From assembly GCF_002286775.1 (NCBI RefSeq), contig NZ_NSGJ01000013.1, forward strand, positions 47,396-111,395: a DNA stretch of 64,000 bases, read 5' to 3'. The position numbers were made by a program, and so were the translations under genes. The DNA comes from Myroides sp. N17-2. Lineage in GTDB: Bacteria > Bacteroidota > Bacteroidia > Flavobacteriales > Flavobacteriaceae. Under the pieces are notes generated by a model that saw only the letters and a program-made list of their open reading frames with translations, was not told where the DNA came from and did not search any database. Shown here piece after piece: positions 33,828 to 43,213 of this stretch; position 1 is the stretch's first letter; each line of letters opens with the position of its first letter.

Positions 33828-34574
33828 CTAATAAAACACATAATTCCCCTTACCGTCCGTCTTATACTTAATGATTGTCAGAGGTCGTCCTTGTTTTAAA
33901 AAATAATAAGTGATAGCAGATATATTCAAGTCTTCCGCATTAGATTCTTTAGATAGAGATATACTTGCGATGTAAGGTGTGATTAGCATATTATCCTTAT
34001 ATCGATGTACCATATAGCTGAAGTTATGTATATGTATTGTGTTGCTTTTTTGAGTAGGATAATAGATGTATAAGTACATCGTATATATCACTGTAGCTAT
34101 CGATGGATAGAACATATAAGTAAAGAATGCTGTTACTAAACCTACTGCGAAGCTTATTAGTATAGTTGGTATGCCGTATTCAGTAGCTCTAACTATTAGG
34201 ATATAAGCTATCGAGAACCCCGCAGTGGTAAGTATTACTAAATATTTATAGAGAGGTTTATGTAAGGGTATATTAATTAATCTAGCGGCTTTAAATTTAT
34301 ACAATGCTAGGCTGAATATAAACAAGATTAAAAAGGTATACAGATTAGGAATTCTCAAGGTCATTAGTATAGTAAAGCTTGTTAATAACCAAGTAATACC
34401 ACCATTTATAGATATACCAATACCTGTAATTATAAGCCCTAAAGAAAGTAAAACCCATCGAGGTGAAGTGATTATATCGTTTAGTTGACCATTAGATAAG
34501 TACTCGTATGCTATGATGTAAAGTAAAACTATAATCGCTATGTATAACATCTTATTTACAATCTCATATCTCAT
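33828..34574 (-). CDS. Polytopic membrane protein of unknown function
   Basis: The 248-residue protein has six or so hydrophobic segments in its first 175 residues, then a soluble C-terminal part of about 75 residues rich in Tyr and Ile (HIHNFSYMVHRYKDNMLITP). No motif identifies a family. It is convergent with the methyltransferase gene. The high Ile content fits its AT-rich codon use, similar to its neighbours, so there is no sign of transfer. Confidence 0.65.
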   Translation of the reverse strand: MRYEIVNKMLYIAIIVLLYIIAYEYLSNGQLNDIITSPRWVLLSLGLIITGIGISINGGITWLLTSFTILMTLRIPNLYTFLILFIFSLALYKFKAARLINIPLHKPLYKYLVILTTAGFSIAYILIVRATEYGIPTILISFAVGLVTAFFTYMFYPSIATVIYTMYLYIYYPTQKSNTIHIHNFSYMVHRYKDNMLITPYIASISLSKESNAEDLNISAITYYFLKQGRPLTIIKYKTDGKGNYVFY

Positions 34575-34858
34575 TTGACACTAGTTAGGTTAGTAGTATA
34601 CTGAATAACTGACAAGACTGGCACACCTTATAGTAAATACATCAATAAATGTTTCGATAGTAAAAAAATCTAGTTAGTTTATGTGAATATATACATTTTT
34701 TAAAGGGTAATGTGTTTTATTTTTACATATTTAGTTAAAAACATAAAAACAGGCATTGTTTTTGTTTTAAACGTATTTAGTAGAATAGATGTTTCTTCTT
34801 AAAAACTCTTTTTCTATCTGTAGACGAATGGTTATCTTCGTACGTATTTAGAAAGATT

Positions 34859-35527
34859 ATGGAGAATAAAAAGATAACAACAGTACTTTTTGATATGGAT
34901 GGGGTCTTGATAGACTCAGAGGGATTTTGGCAACAAGCAGAAGAGGAAGTATTTACTTCGGTAGGTGCTATATGGGATGAGGAAATTGCACTTCAGACAC
35001 AAGGGAAGACAACTAGAGCAGTGACAGAAATTTGGTATGAGATGTTTCCTTGGGAGGGCAAAACAATCGAAGAAGTTGAACAGGCTGTCATAGATAGAGT
35101 AAAAGAATTAATACGTGCTGAGGGGCAGATTAAAGAAGGGGTATTACAGACTTTAACGTTCTTAAAAGAGAGAGGAATAAAGATAGGATTAGCAACTAAT
35201 TCGCCTGAGGTATTGATTAATACTGCACTTGAACGTCTTGGGATTCGTGATTTCTTTCAGACAATTGTATCTGTAGAGCACGTGGAGCATGGAAAACCTG
35301 CACCAGATGTATATCTAAGAGCGGCGTCTAATCTAGGTAGCTTACCAAGTGAGTGCATTGTTATAGAAGATTCATTTACAGGTGCTACTGCAGGTAAGAA
35401 TGCAAATATGATCGTCATCGCTATTCCTGATAAAGAGCAGTATAATCAAGAGAGATTTGATATTGCTGACTTTAAATTGAGTAGCATGGTTTTATTAAAC
35501 GAAAAAATTGTATCTTTTTTGCAGTAA
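34859..35527 (+). CDS. hxpB: HAD-family phosphatase, hexitol phosphatase HxpB type
   Basis: The 222-residue HAD hydrolase has motif I VLFDMDGVLIDSEGFW (Asp13 nucleophile), motif II LATNSP near 117, Lys in HGKPAPDVYL, and motif IV IVIEDSFTGATAGKNA. A helical cap lies between motifs I and II. It is close to YniC/HxpB, which acts on hexitol and hexose phosphates such as 2-deoxyglucose-6-phosphate. The exact substrate is a guess from the family. The T9SS plug gene starts 40 bases downstream. Confidence 0.85.
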   Translation: MENKKITTVLFDMDGVLIDSEGFWQQAEEEVFTSVGAIWDEEIALQTQGKTTRAVTEIWYEMFPWEGKTIEEVEQAVIDRVKELIRAEGQIKEGVLQTLTFLKERGIKIGLATNSPEVLINTALERLGIRDFFQTIVSVEHVEHGKPAPDVYLRAASNLGSLPSECIVIEDSFTGATAGKNANMIVIAIPDKEQYNQERFDIADFKLSSMVLLNEKIVSFLQ

Positions 35528-35567
35528 TATAAAGGTGGTAGTTTAGCAAAGTTTAAAAATAGTAATT

Positions 35568-36818
35568 ATGCGAAGTAAGATAGTTTTTTTAATCCTATGT
35601 TTGATTGGGGTGTTCGGTGTGCAAGCACAGGCACCGCAGAACTTTACAGCGGATTATATCAAGACTGTTGGCTTTATGAGTAACAATAGAGCTGTCAATC
35701 CTTTCTTTCAGTTAGGGGATAGTTTTACACTTGAGTTTGATGATTTATATGGGGATGATAGTGATTATTACTACCGGGTTATTGGATATAATTATGATTG
35801 GACACCGACTAAATTAAAGCAAATAGAGTATATAGATGGATTAGAGAGACAGCGGATTCTCGGTTATGAAAACTCATTTAATACCCTGCAGAATTATACA
35901 CATTATAGAATATCTTTACCTACTCCGCGTTATAAAATATTAAAGAGTGGTAACTATGTTTTAGAGATATATAATCAAGATAATGAGGTGGTTATTAGGC
36001 GGAAGTTTGTTCTTTATGAGAGTGTAGTGAATGTTCCAATTCAGATCAAGCGAACGCGTAATTTAGATTATATTGAGACGAAACAGAATGTGGAGTTTAC
36101 AGTGGCCTTAGGAGATGCAGTATATCAGAATCCTATTCAGAATATCAAGATTGCGATATTCCAAAATGGTAGATGGGATTCGTTCTTAAATAATATCAAA
36201 CCACAGTACACGATGGGTAATGACCTTATCTATAAGTATGAAGAACAAACACAGTTCTGGGCTGGTAATCAGTTTCTGAATTTTGACAATAGTGATATTA
36301 AGCAAGTCAATAATATGATAGGTTCTATCACTACAGATAATGGGATTTATAACACTTATCTCTATCCTAATGAAAGTAGGAAGAATAAAGGGTATACATA
36401 CTTTCCCGATATCAATGGGAGTTTTTATCCGAGAACGATAAATGGCAGAAATGCACAGACTGAGGCAGAGTATAGTTGGGTTTATTTTAGTTATAAACCA
36501 GAAGAAGATACACCGAGTGGGTTAGATTATTATGTCACAGGGATGTTTAATGATTATGCTTTGATACCGTCAAATAAGATGATGTATAATGAAGAAAAAG
36601 CAACTTATGAACAAACGCTATTAGTCAAACAAGGGTTTACTAACTTTAGTTATACAGTTTTGCATAAAGGTATAGTAAGTCCAGAGTTAGCACCAGATGG
36701 TAATTTTGCGTTAACGACTAACAAGTATCAAGTGTTAGTTTATTATCGTGCTAATAATGAGTTATACGATAGAGTAATCGGAATAGGAGAGGCAAGTGCT
36801 GAAAATATAGTGTATTAA
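35568..36818 (+). CDS. Type IX secretion system plug protein (DUF5103)
   Basis: The 416-residue product has a signal peptide (MRSKIVFLILCLIGVFGVQA) and matches DUF5103, now recognised as the plug protein that closes the SprA pore of the type IX secretion system. Typical segments are YYRVIGYNYDWTPTKLKQIE, a GYENSFNTLQNYTHYRI-like start region, and the C-terminal YYVTGMFNDYAL. It acts at the outer membrane on the periplasmic side. Its presence implies that the organism secretes proteins by T9SS. No other Por/Gld genes are in the window. Confidence 0.9.
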   Translation: MRSKIVFLILCLIGVFGVQAQAPQNFTADYIKTVGFMSNNRAVNPFFQLGDSFTLEFDDLYGDDSDYYYRVIGYNYDWTPTKLKQIEYIDGLERQRILGYENSFNTLQNYTHYRISLPTPRYKILKSGNYVLEIYNQDNEVVIRRKFVLYESVVNVPIQIKRTRNLDYIETKQNVEFTVALGDAVYQNPIQNIKIAIFQNGRWDSFLNNIKPQYTMGNDLIYKYEEQTQFWAGNQFLNFDNSDIKQVNNMIGSITTDNGIYNTYLYPNESRKNKGYTYFPDINGSFYPRTINGRNAQTEAEYSWVYFSYKPEEDTPSGLDYYVTGMFNDYALIPSNKMMYNEEKATYEQTLLVKQGFTNFSYTVLHKGIVSPELAPDGNFALTTNKYQVLVYYRANNELYDRVIGIGEASAENIVY

Positions 36819-36873
36819 AAAATGGATATGCTATAATGAGTTAAGAGTTTTAATATTAATGTAGAACAACAAG

Positions 36874-37269
36874 ATGGAAAAGATGATTTCACAAACGACG
36901 AAGGGCATTAAGGTAACAGTGAAGACTGATTATGAGGGTAGCTTTTTTAAGTCTAAAAAAGTGTGCTATACATTCTCATACCATATAACGATAGAAAATA
37001 ATACAGCTAACTATGTGCAAGTAAAAGGGCGCTTATGGGAGATATATGATGCTCTTAATAGTGTGAAAGTAGTGCATGGTGAAGGTGTAGTAGGTGAGCA
37101 GCCTATTATAGAACCAGGAGCTAGCTACACATATAGTAGTGGATGTGTGCTTAACTCTCCACTTGGGGCAATGCGTGGATGTTATGAAGTTATGAACATG
37201 AGTAATGAAGGTTATTTTAGAGCTGAGATACCTAGTTTTAAACTTTCAGCTCCTTTTGTACTAAACTAA
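36874..37269 (+). CDS. apaG: ApaG domain protein
   Basis: The 131-residue single-domain protein matches ApaG: TKGIKVTVKTDYEGSFFKSK, HITIENNTANYVQVKGRLWEI, VVGEQPIIEPGASYTYSSGC, and GAMRGCYEV. The fold is a fibronectin-like beta-sandwich. It is linked to Co/Mg resistance and to Ap4A levels in enterobacteria; the molecular role is not settled. A second in-frame ATG at 36883 is possible. It lies 55 bases after the plug gene and is followed by a terminator. Confidence 0.9.
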   Translation: MEKMISQTTKGIKVTVKTDYEGSFFKSKKVCYTFSYHITIENNTANYVQVKGRLWEIYDALNSVKVVHGEGVVGEQPIIEPGASYTYSSGCVLNSPLGAMRGCYEVMNMSNEGYFRAEIPSFKLSAPFVLN

Positions 37270-37325
37270 AATAAGAGATTTCTTCGCTTTCATAGGGCGA
37301 TAATTTATATTTGAGATTTTAAGAT

Positions 37326-37366
37326 ACCTATCAAGATGCATCAATGTAACTTGGTAGGTTTTTTTA
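37326..37366 (+). terminator. Rho-independent terminator
   Basis: ACCTATCAAG (37326-37335) pairs with CTTGGTAGGT (37350-37359) with one G-T pair, then seven T. It lies 57 bases after the apaG stop codon. Confidence 0.88.
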
Positions 37367-37771
37367 TGCTTGTTTATGAGAGATTTGTCTAAGTAATCAT
37401 AAAGGTGTGTGTACTTCTTTTTGAAGTTTATCAATATATTGAATTGATTGGGATTAAAAATGATTGAATATTGGTTGAGGAATGGAAGAACAATTGTTCG
37501 GATAAAAGGCTGTTTTTAGAGGAAATATGCAGAGATACCTCATGTTTTCAGCAAGGAACTAGAGTTGATGTAATATTCGCTTTATAATCTCTTTAGTCAT
37601 TAAAAGATTACTGTGGGTTATTTAGAACTATTAGATGGTAGTAACTTTTGCTTGTTCGTTTTAATTATTAAATATAAGATTAGTTAAATAGAGGGTTGAT
37701 AGTCAGTGTTTTATTTGTGTTAAATGATTGTTTTTAAGAAATAGGTCAAAAGTGTTTCCAATTTTTTTGAT

Positions 37772-37779
37772 TATATTTG
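37772..37779 (+). promoter_or_regulatory. -7 box for pruA
   Basis: TATATTTG lies 40 bases before the ATG at 37820. No clear -33 TTTG is seen. Confidence 0.45.
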
Positions 37780-37819
37780 TAATTATTCATTTAGAAACTA
37801 CATAAATTATAAACGTAAT

Positions 37820-39445
37820 ATGTCAAAAGGATTCTATCAAGTTCCGACTGCGTACAATGAGCCAGTTAAGTCTTATGCGCCAGGAACAACAGAAAGAGAA
37901 TTGACTTTGAACTCGTTCAAAGAGCAATACAACACAACAGTTGATATTCCATTATACATTGGTGGAGAAGAAATCAGAACTGGAAACACGAAAGATTTAT
38001 TCCCTCCATTTGATCACAAACATAAATTAGGTGTTTACCATGAAGCTGATAAAGCTTTAGTAGAGAAAGCGGTAGCTACTGCTTTAGAAGCTAGAACTAA
38101 ATGGGCTGCTATGCCATGGGAACACAGAGCATCTATCTTCTTAAAAGCTGCTGAATTATTAGCTGGTCCTTACCGTGCTAAGATTAATGCTGCAACAATG
38201 ATCGCTCAAGCAAAAACATTACACCAAGCTGAGATTGACTCTGCATGTGAGTTTATTGACTTCCTACGTTTTAACGTACAGTATATGACTCAAATCTATT
38301 CTGAACAACCAGCTTCTGAGAATGGTATCTGGAACAGATTAGAGCACCGTCCACTAGAAGGATTTATCTATGCGATTACTCCTTTTAACTTTACAGCTAT
38401 CTCTGGTAACTTACCTTCTGCTCCTGCTATGATGGGGAACGTAGTGGTATGGAAACCAGCTGCAACGCAAATATACTCTGCTAGAGTAATCGTTGAGGTG
38501 TTTAAAGAAGCAGGTCTTCCTGATGGTGTTATCAACGTAGTGTATGGTAACTCTGGAATGATCACTGATACTTTATTAGCTAGTCCTGACTTCGCTGGTA
38601 TTCACTTCACTGGATCTACAGGTGTATTTAACAGTATGTGGGCTCAAATCGGTCAAAACATCAGTAAATACAAAACTTACCCTCGTATCGTAGGTGAGAC
38701 TGGTGGTAAAGATTTCGTATTAGCTCATCCTTCTGCTAATGCTAAAGAAGTAGCTGTAGCACTTACAAGAGGTTCTTTTGAGTACCAAGGTCAGAAATGT
38801 TCTGCTGCATCTAGAGCTTATGTTCCTGCTTCTATGTGGAACCAAGTTAGAGAGTATATGACTGCTGACTTAGCTACTATTAAAATGGGTTCTCCAGAAG
38901 ATCCTACTAACTATGTGTCTTCAGTTATCTCAGAAGGTTCATTTGATAAATTAGCGAAAGCTATTGATCAAGCGAAAGCTGACGCTGATGCAGAAGTAAT
39001 CTTAGGTGGTAAATATGATAAATCTGTTGGGTACTTTATCGAACCTACAGTTATCTTAACTACTAATCCTAAGTATACTACTATGGAGACTGAGTTATTC
39101 GGACCTGTATTAACTATCTATGTATACGAAGATGCTAAATGGACTGAAACACTTAAATTAGTGGATGAGACTTCTATCTATGCATTAACAGGAGCTATCT
39201 TCTCTGGATGTCGTTACGCTATCGTAGAGGCTACAGAAGCATTAGTTAACGCTGCTGGTAACTTCTATATCAATGACAAACCAACAGGTGCAGTAGTAGG
39301 TCAACAACCATTCGGTGGAGCAAGAGCTTCTGGTACGAATGATAAAGCGGGTTCTATTTTGAACTTACTTCGTTGGGTATCACCTAGAACGATTAAAGAG
39401 ACGTTCATTCCTGCTAAGGATTATAAATATCCTTTCTTAGGATAA
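37820..39445 (+). CDS. pruA: L-glutamate gamma-semialdehyde dehydrogenase (1-pyrroline-5-carboxylate dehydrogenase)
   Basis: The 541-residue NAD-dependent aldehyde dehydrogenase oxidises glutamate semialdehyde to glutamate in proline breakdown. Key segments are VVWKPAATQIYSA, IHFTGSTGVF, VGETGGKDFVLAHP (general base Glu), FEYQGQKCSAASR (catalytic Cys) and TELFGPVLTIYVY. Length and the short linker fit the monofunctional PruA of Bacteroidota, not a PutA fusion. Codon use looks highly expressed. No proline dehydrogenase gene lies in the window. A strong terminator follows. Confidence 0.95.
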   Translation: MSKGFYQVPTAYNEPVKSYAPGTTERELTLNSFKEQYNTTVDIPLYIGGEEIRTGNTKDLFPPFDHKHKLGVYHEADKALVEKAVATALEARTKWAAMPWEHRASIFLKAAELLAGPYRAKINAATMIAQAKTLHQAEIDSACEFIDFLRFNVQYMTQIYSEQPASENGIWNRLEHRPLEGFIYAITPFNFTAISGNLPSAPAMMGNVVVWKPAATQIYSARVIVEVFKEAGLPDGVINVVYGNSGMITDTLLASPDFAGIHFTGSTGVFNSMWAQIGQNISKYKTYPRIVGETGGKDFVLAHPSANAKEVAVALTRGSFEYQGQKCSAASRAYVPASMWNQVREYMTADLATIKMGSPEDPTNYVSSVISEGSFDKLAKAIDQAKADADAEVILGGKYDKSVGYFIEPTVILTTNPKYTTMETELFGPVLTIYVYEDAKWTETLKLVDETSIYALTGAIFSGCRYAIVEATEALVNAAGNFYINDKPTGAVVGQQPFGGARASGTNDKAGSILNLLRWVSPRTIKETFIPAKDYKYPFLG

Positions 39446-39458
39446 TCAATTATATAAG

Positions 39459-39492
39459 AAGGCGGTTGCGATATCGTTAACCGCCTTTTTTA
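39459..39492 (+). terminator. Rho-independent terminator of pruA
   Basis: AAGGCGGTT (39459-39467) pairs with AACCGCCTT (39479-39487), followed by TTTTT. The loop contains CGATATCG, a small palindrome. Confidence 0.93.
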
Positions 39493-39967
39493 TTTTACAC
39501 TCGAATCCAATTCAGTGCTTTTTATTAGGGATGTATGACCGTTATAGATAGACATGATATGCGTCGTCTGGTGATACTACTAAGTAAGAATACACTATTC
39601 TATTTTGCTTTTATCTTTTTTCTATAGATGAAAAAAGTCCCTTTTTATTAGGATCGTTTTTTAAAAGAATACCTTTTGTAGGTGTACTTAACTAACGTCT
39701 GAGTAAAACTATATTATCTATTTTGCTTTTATTGTTCCTCGTTTATAGAGAGACAATCCTTTGTTATTCTTAAAGTGCTGGGTTATAATTATTAATTATA
39801 TCTTGATTCTACAATAGCTAATCGCTATAATTAAGCTTTGCTTTATATTCATTAGATGTGACTCTTAGGAGATAGTTCGCTATGTCTATTAGTTACTTAT
39901 GTCTATGTAATATTATTTATTAGGGCAATATGCTTTGAAGAATCAGGAGTTAAAAAATGTATAACTC
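39493..39967. other. Intergenic region between pruA and the BCCT transporter
   Basis: No gene is visible. Two exact copies of a 16-base word, TCTATTTTGCTTTTAT, start at 39599 and 39717, 118 bases apart, each followed by a diverged but similar stretch. This hints at an old local duplication. No convincing promoter for the downstream gene was found. Confidence 0.5.
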
Positions 39968-41557
39968 ATGTTTAAAAAATTACTCGATAACAGATATTTA
40001 GTTATCAATCCCCCTGTGTTTATTACGACTATAGTATTAATTGTCGCATTGATACTGACTTGTGTACTCTTTCCTGAGAAGGTCGGAGTGTGGTTTCCAG
40101 CTGCTCAGTTAGCAGTAACTTCTAACTTCGGTTGGTTCTTTATTTTGACCGTTAATATTATTTTGATATTTGCGATATACCTTGCATTTAGTAAGTTTGG
40201 TAAGATCCGATTGGGAGGAGATGACGCAGAGCCAGAGTTTACTAAAGCCTCTTGGTTCGCTATGCTGTTTAGTACAGGTATGGGAATCGGTATTATGTTC
40301 TTTAGTATCGCTGAGCCAGTCTCACATTTCTTTAATACACCACGTGCAGTAGATGGCGATATAGAAGCCGCTGTACAGGCGATGGAATTTACCAGCCTTC
40401 ACTGGGGACTTCACGCATGGGGTATCTATGCGATGGTAGGATTAGCATTAGCATTCTTTGGTTTTAATCGAAAGTTGCCGATGACTTTTAGGTCGTTATT
40501 CTACCCGTTTTGGGGAGAGAAGATACACGGCTGGTGGGGACATATCATTGATATTCTATCTGCATTGGCGACAGTGTTTGGACTTTCTACCTCGTTAGGA
40601 TTAGGTGTTATTCAGATTACAGCAGGGTTACAGTATATGTACGGCTGGGAGATTACCCCATTTATGCAGGCAGGTATTATCTTGTTTGTGATTAGTATCG
40701 CTACAATATCTGTTTTCTCCGGATTAGATAAAGGAGTGAAGTTCCTTAGTAACGCTAATATGTATATAGCAGCAGGATTTATGTTGCTGATTTTTATCTT
40801 AGGGCCTACGCTATTTATTATGAAAGGGTATGTGCAGAATACAGGTGCGTACTTAGCTAACTTCATTGATATCAGTACGTGGAACGATACGTATGTTGGC
40901 TCAGGCTGGCAGAATGTATGGACTATATTCTATTGGGCATGGTGGATCGCATGGTCTCCATTCGTAGGAAGTTTTATAGCGCGTATTTCTAAAGGGCGTA
41001 CGGTTAAGGAATTTATCTTAGGAGTACTTATTGTGCCAGGTATGATTACTTTACTATGGATGAATGTATTCGGAGGAAGTGCATTGCACACGATATTATC
41101 AGGTGATTTGACTATGATAGCGGCTGTTAAAGCTGATGTGTCTACTGCTTTATTTGTGTTTTTAGAGAACTTCCCTTATAGTAAGTTCTTATCTATTATG
41201 GCTATTATATTGATATTCTCATTCTTTATTACTTCGTCAGATTCAGGATCATTAGTTGTGGATAATATTACTTCTGGTAGTAATGGTGAGTCGCCCGTAT
41301 GGCAGAGAGTTTTTTGGTCTTTTGCGCAGGGTATTATCGCTATCGTATTACTATGGGGTGGAGGGCTTGATGCACTTCAGACTGCCGTGATTATTACTGG
41401 ATTGCCTTTTGCAGTGATACTTTTGATTATGTGTTATAGCTTACAGAAAGGGTTAAGTGAAGAACTTGCCAAGACGACTAAAAAGGCGAAGTCAAAAGAA
41501 GAAAAGAGCTATAAGGACATTATAGCAGAGTTATTAGATGAACCAATAAACAAGTAA
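39968..41557 (+). CDS. BCCT family betaine/choline/carnitine transporter
   Basis: The 529-residue carrier has about 12 membrane helices. The glycine-rich helix [20 protein letters not shown] is near 92-112. The Trp segment [20 protein letters not shown], which lines the betaine site in the family, is near 325-345. The motif GMGIG suits Na- or H-coupled betaine or choline uptake. The C-terminal tail is charged ([14 protein letters not shown]), as in osmosensing members. A universal stress protein gene starts 2 bases after its stop, which supports a role in osmotic stress. Confidence 0.92.
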   Translation: MFKKLLDNRYLVINPPVFITTIVLIVALILTCVLFPEKVGVWFPAAQLAVTSNFGWFFILTVNIILIFAIYLAFSKFGKIRLGGDDAEPEFTKASWFAMLFSTGMGIGIMFFSIAEPVSHFFNTPRAVDGDIEAAVQAMEFTSLHWGLHAWGIYAMVGLALAFFGFNRKLPMTFRSLFYPFWGEKIHGWWGHIIDILSALATVFGLSTSLGLGVIQITAGLQYMYGWEITPFMQAGIILFVISIATISVFSGLDKGVKFLSNANMYIAAGFMLLIFILGPTLFIMKGYVQNTGAYLANFIDISTWNDTYVGSGWQNVWTIFYWAWWIAWSPFVGSFIARISKGRTVKEFILGVLIVPGMITLLWMNVFGGSALHTILSGDLTMIAAVKADVSTALFVFLENFPYSKFLSIMAIILIFSFFITSSDSGSLVVDNITSGSNGESPVWQRVFWSFAQGIIAIVLLWGGGLDALQTAVIITGLPFAVILLIMCYSLQKGLSEELAKTTKKAKSKEEKSYKDIIAELLDEPINK

Positions 41558-41559
41558 GG

Positions 41560-42432
41560 ATGGATAAGAATAAAAAATTAGATGTAGTAGTAGGACTTGA
41601 CTTGTCGACAATGGATCAATATCTATTGCAATACATGCAAGTCTTAGACCAGATATTAGAGATTAATAAAGTAACTTATATACACAATCTTAAGTTAGGC
41701 GAACTGCCTAAGGAGTTGTTACAGCCTGATAGAATAGCGTTAATCAAAGAGAAGATAAAAAACAAGTTGACTCAGTACTTCACAGAAGCGGGAGTGAACT
41801 ATGACTTTGAGATATTAGTGACAGTAGAGGGATATACAGAGTTAGCATTTATGAATCTGTCTAAGAAAATATCTTATGACTTGCTAGTATTGGGAAACAA
41901 GCAAGAGTTGGAAGGAACAGGTGCATTAGCAGATAAACTAGTGCGTATATTTCCGTCAGCAATCTTATTGGTTCCGGATACTTATAAAGTACCCATCACA
42001 ACTATTATAGATGCGATCGACTTCTCTAAATATACTGTAGATATTATGACTTGGGCTGATCGATTTAAGAATAACTCAAAGGGGCAAAAGATAGAGCATT
42101 CTGCTGTACATATTTCTAAGTCATATATGGGATTCTATCCTACGATGACTAATAAAGAATTAGAGAAAATAACTAGAGAAGATATAAAAGAAAAACAAGA
42201 TAAATGGAATAAGCGATATGCTACTTATTCTGATATAGAGATCGTACCAGCTGGAGAGCGTAATATCTCTGCTTCACTTATCGAGTACGCCCGTAGTAAA
42301 GATGCGGATTTGCTGATATTAGGAGTAAAGGGAACAACAGGATTTAAAGAGATATTCTTAGGTAGTGTGGCAAATCACTTGCTACATCGACCTACTCGTA
42401 CCTGTTTATTATTCGTAAAACAGAGTAAATAG
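41560..42432 (+). CDS. Tandem-domain universal stress protein
   Basis: The 290-residue protein consists of two USP domains (about 1-140 and 145-290). The second has a good nucleotide-binding motif, LGVKGTTGFKEIFLGSVANHLLHR, read as GxxG-x9-GS. The first is degenerate (LGNKQELEGTGALADKLV). It begins 2 bases after the BCCT transporter stop codon, so the two are translated from one message, and it probably modulates or accompanies osmolyte uptake. The shared perfect terminator follows. Confidence 0.88.
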   Translation: MDKNKKLDVVVGLDLSTMDQYLLQYMQVLDQILEINKVTYIHNLKLGELPKELLQPDRIALIKEKIKNKLTQYFTEAGVNYDFEILVTVEGYTELAFMNLSKKISYDLLVLGNKQELEGTGALADKLVRIFPSAILLVPDTYKVPITTIIDAIDFSKYTVDIMTWADRFKNNSKGQKIEHSAVHISKSYMGFYPTMTNKELEKITREDIKEKQDKWNKRYATYSDIEIVPAGERNISASLIEYARSKDADLLILGVKGTTGFKEIFLGSVANHLLHRPTRTCLLFVKQSK

Positions 42433-42433
42433 A

Positions 42434-42471
42434 AATAAATAAGGCTGTCCTCTCGGACAGCCTTATTTATT
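42434..42471. terminator. Bidirectional terminator between the USP gene and rsmG
   Basis: A perfect 17-bp stem (42434-42450 with 42455-42471; core AAGGCTGTCC) has the loop TCTC. Both strands end in A/T-rich arms. It overlaps the last bases of the rsmG stop codon and serves the two convergent genes. Confidence 0.92.
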
Positions 42472-43099
42472 ATGCTTTATATTTAAGCGGTAGGTAAACT
42501 ACCTTTTTTGTCTCAAAGAATTCATCTGAGAAGATGTTGGCAAGATCAAATTGAACTGCTTTAGGGAAATCCTTTAGTTCTTCTGTAAGATCTCCTCCTT
42601 TAAGGTATAAGATCCCATTCTCAAACTCGTGTTTATTCTCTTTCTTCGTTTTGGTTCTAATCCATTCTACGAAGTCAGGCATATTAGTCACCGCTCTACT
42701 CACGATAAAGTCAAACTTCTCCTTAATCGTATCGGCACGCTTTTGTTCTGCTTTCACGTTCTTTAATCCTAGAGCATCTACTACTTCATTCACTACGCGT
42801 ATCTTCTTAGCGATGATGTCTACAAGGTAGAAGTTAGTCTCTGGGTATAAAATAGCTAAGGGAACACCAGGGAATCCTCCACCAGTACCTACGTCTAAAA
42901 TATTAGCACCAGGTAAGAACTCCATTACTTTAGCGATACCTAAAGAATGCAGTACGTGCTTAGTATACAGTTCGTGAATGTCTTTACGTGAAATAACGTT
43001 GATTTTAGCATTCCAATCCGTATATACTTCCTCTAATTTCTCAAATTGAGCTATTTGTTCAGGAGTTAAATTAGGGAAATATTTTAAGATTTCTTCCAT
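42470..43099 (-). CDS. rsmG: 16S rRNA (guanine(527)-N7)-methyltransferase
   Basis: The 209-residue enzyme methylates G527 of 16S rRNA using SAM. It has WNAKINVISRKDIHELYTKH at the N-terminus, the SAM motif ILDVGTGGGFPGVPLAIL, FYLVDIIAKKIRVV, and DFIVSRAVTNMPDFVEWI, all typical of RsmG/GidB. The open frame continues 126 bases upstream, but a promoter box (CAAAAGTA, 43114-43121) lies inside it and homology begins at MEEILKYFP. It is divergent from the aminotransferase gene. Confidence 0.95.
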   Translation of the reverse strand: MEEILKYFPNLTPEQIAQFEKLEEVYTDWNAKINVISRKDIHELYTKHVLHSLGIAKVMEFLPGANILDVGTGGGFPGVPLAILYPETNFYLVDIIAKKIRVVNEVVDALGLKNVKAEQKRADTIKEKFDFIVSRAVTNMPDFVEWIRTKTKKENKHEFENGILYLKGGDLTEELKDFPKAVQFDLANIFSDEFFETKKVVYLPLKYKA

Positions 43100-43113
43100 A
43101 TCGTAAATTTTGA

Positions 43114-43121
43114 CAAAAGTA
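43114..43121 (-). promoter_or_regulatory. -7 box for rsmG
   Basis: CAAAAGTA on the plus strand reads TACTTTTG on the minus strand, 15 bases before the ATG at 43099. Confidence 0.5.
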
Positions 43122-43176
43122 GGCTTTTTATTGGTATTAAATAAAAGAATACATCGATTAATAGAGATATAATAAT

Positions 43177-43184
43177 TATCTTTG
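43177..43184 (+). promoter_or_regulatory. -7 box for the aminotransferase gene
   Basis: TATCTTTG lies 30 bases before the ATG at 43214 and back-to-back with the rsmG promoter. Confidence 0.55.
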
Positions 43185-43213
43185 GGTTTAAGTTCCATAA
43201 AAAACACAACTAG

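Larger units (their letters stand above)
37270..37819. other. Intergenic region between apaG and pruA
   Basis: It holds the terminator at 37326-37366, with a promoter-like TATATTTG at 37306-37313 just before it, and the pruA -7 box at 37772-37779. The roughly 400 bases between them show no gene, repeat or clear structure. Confidence 0.5.

Noticed and set aside
37306..37366. Promoter box followed at once by a terminator after apaG, as a very short RNA
   Set aside because: The TAnnTTTG word is common by chance in AT-rich DNA, and the hairpin is well explained as the apaG terminator.
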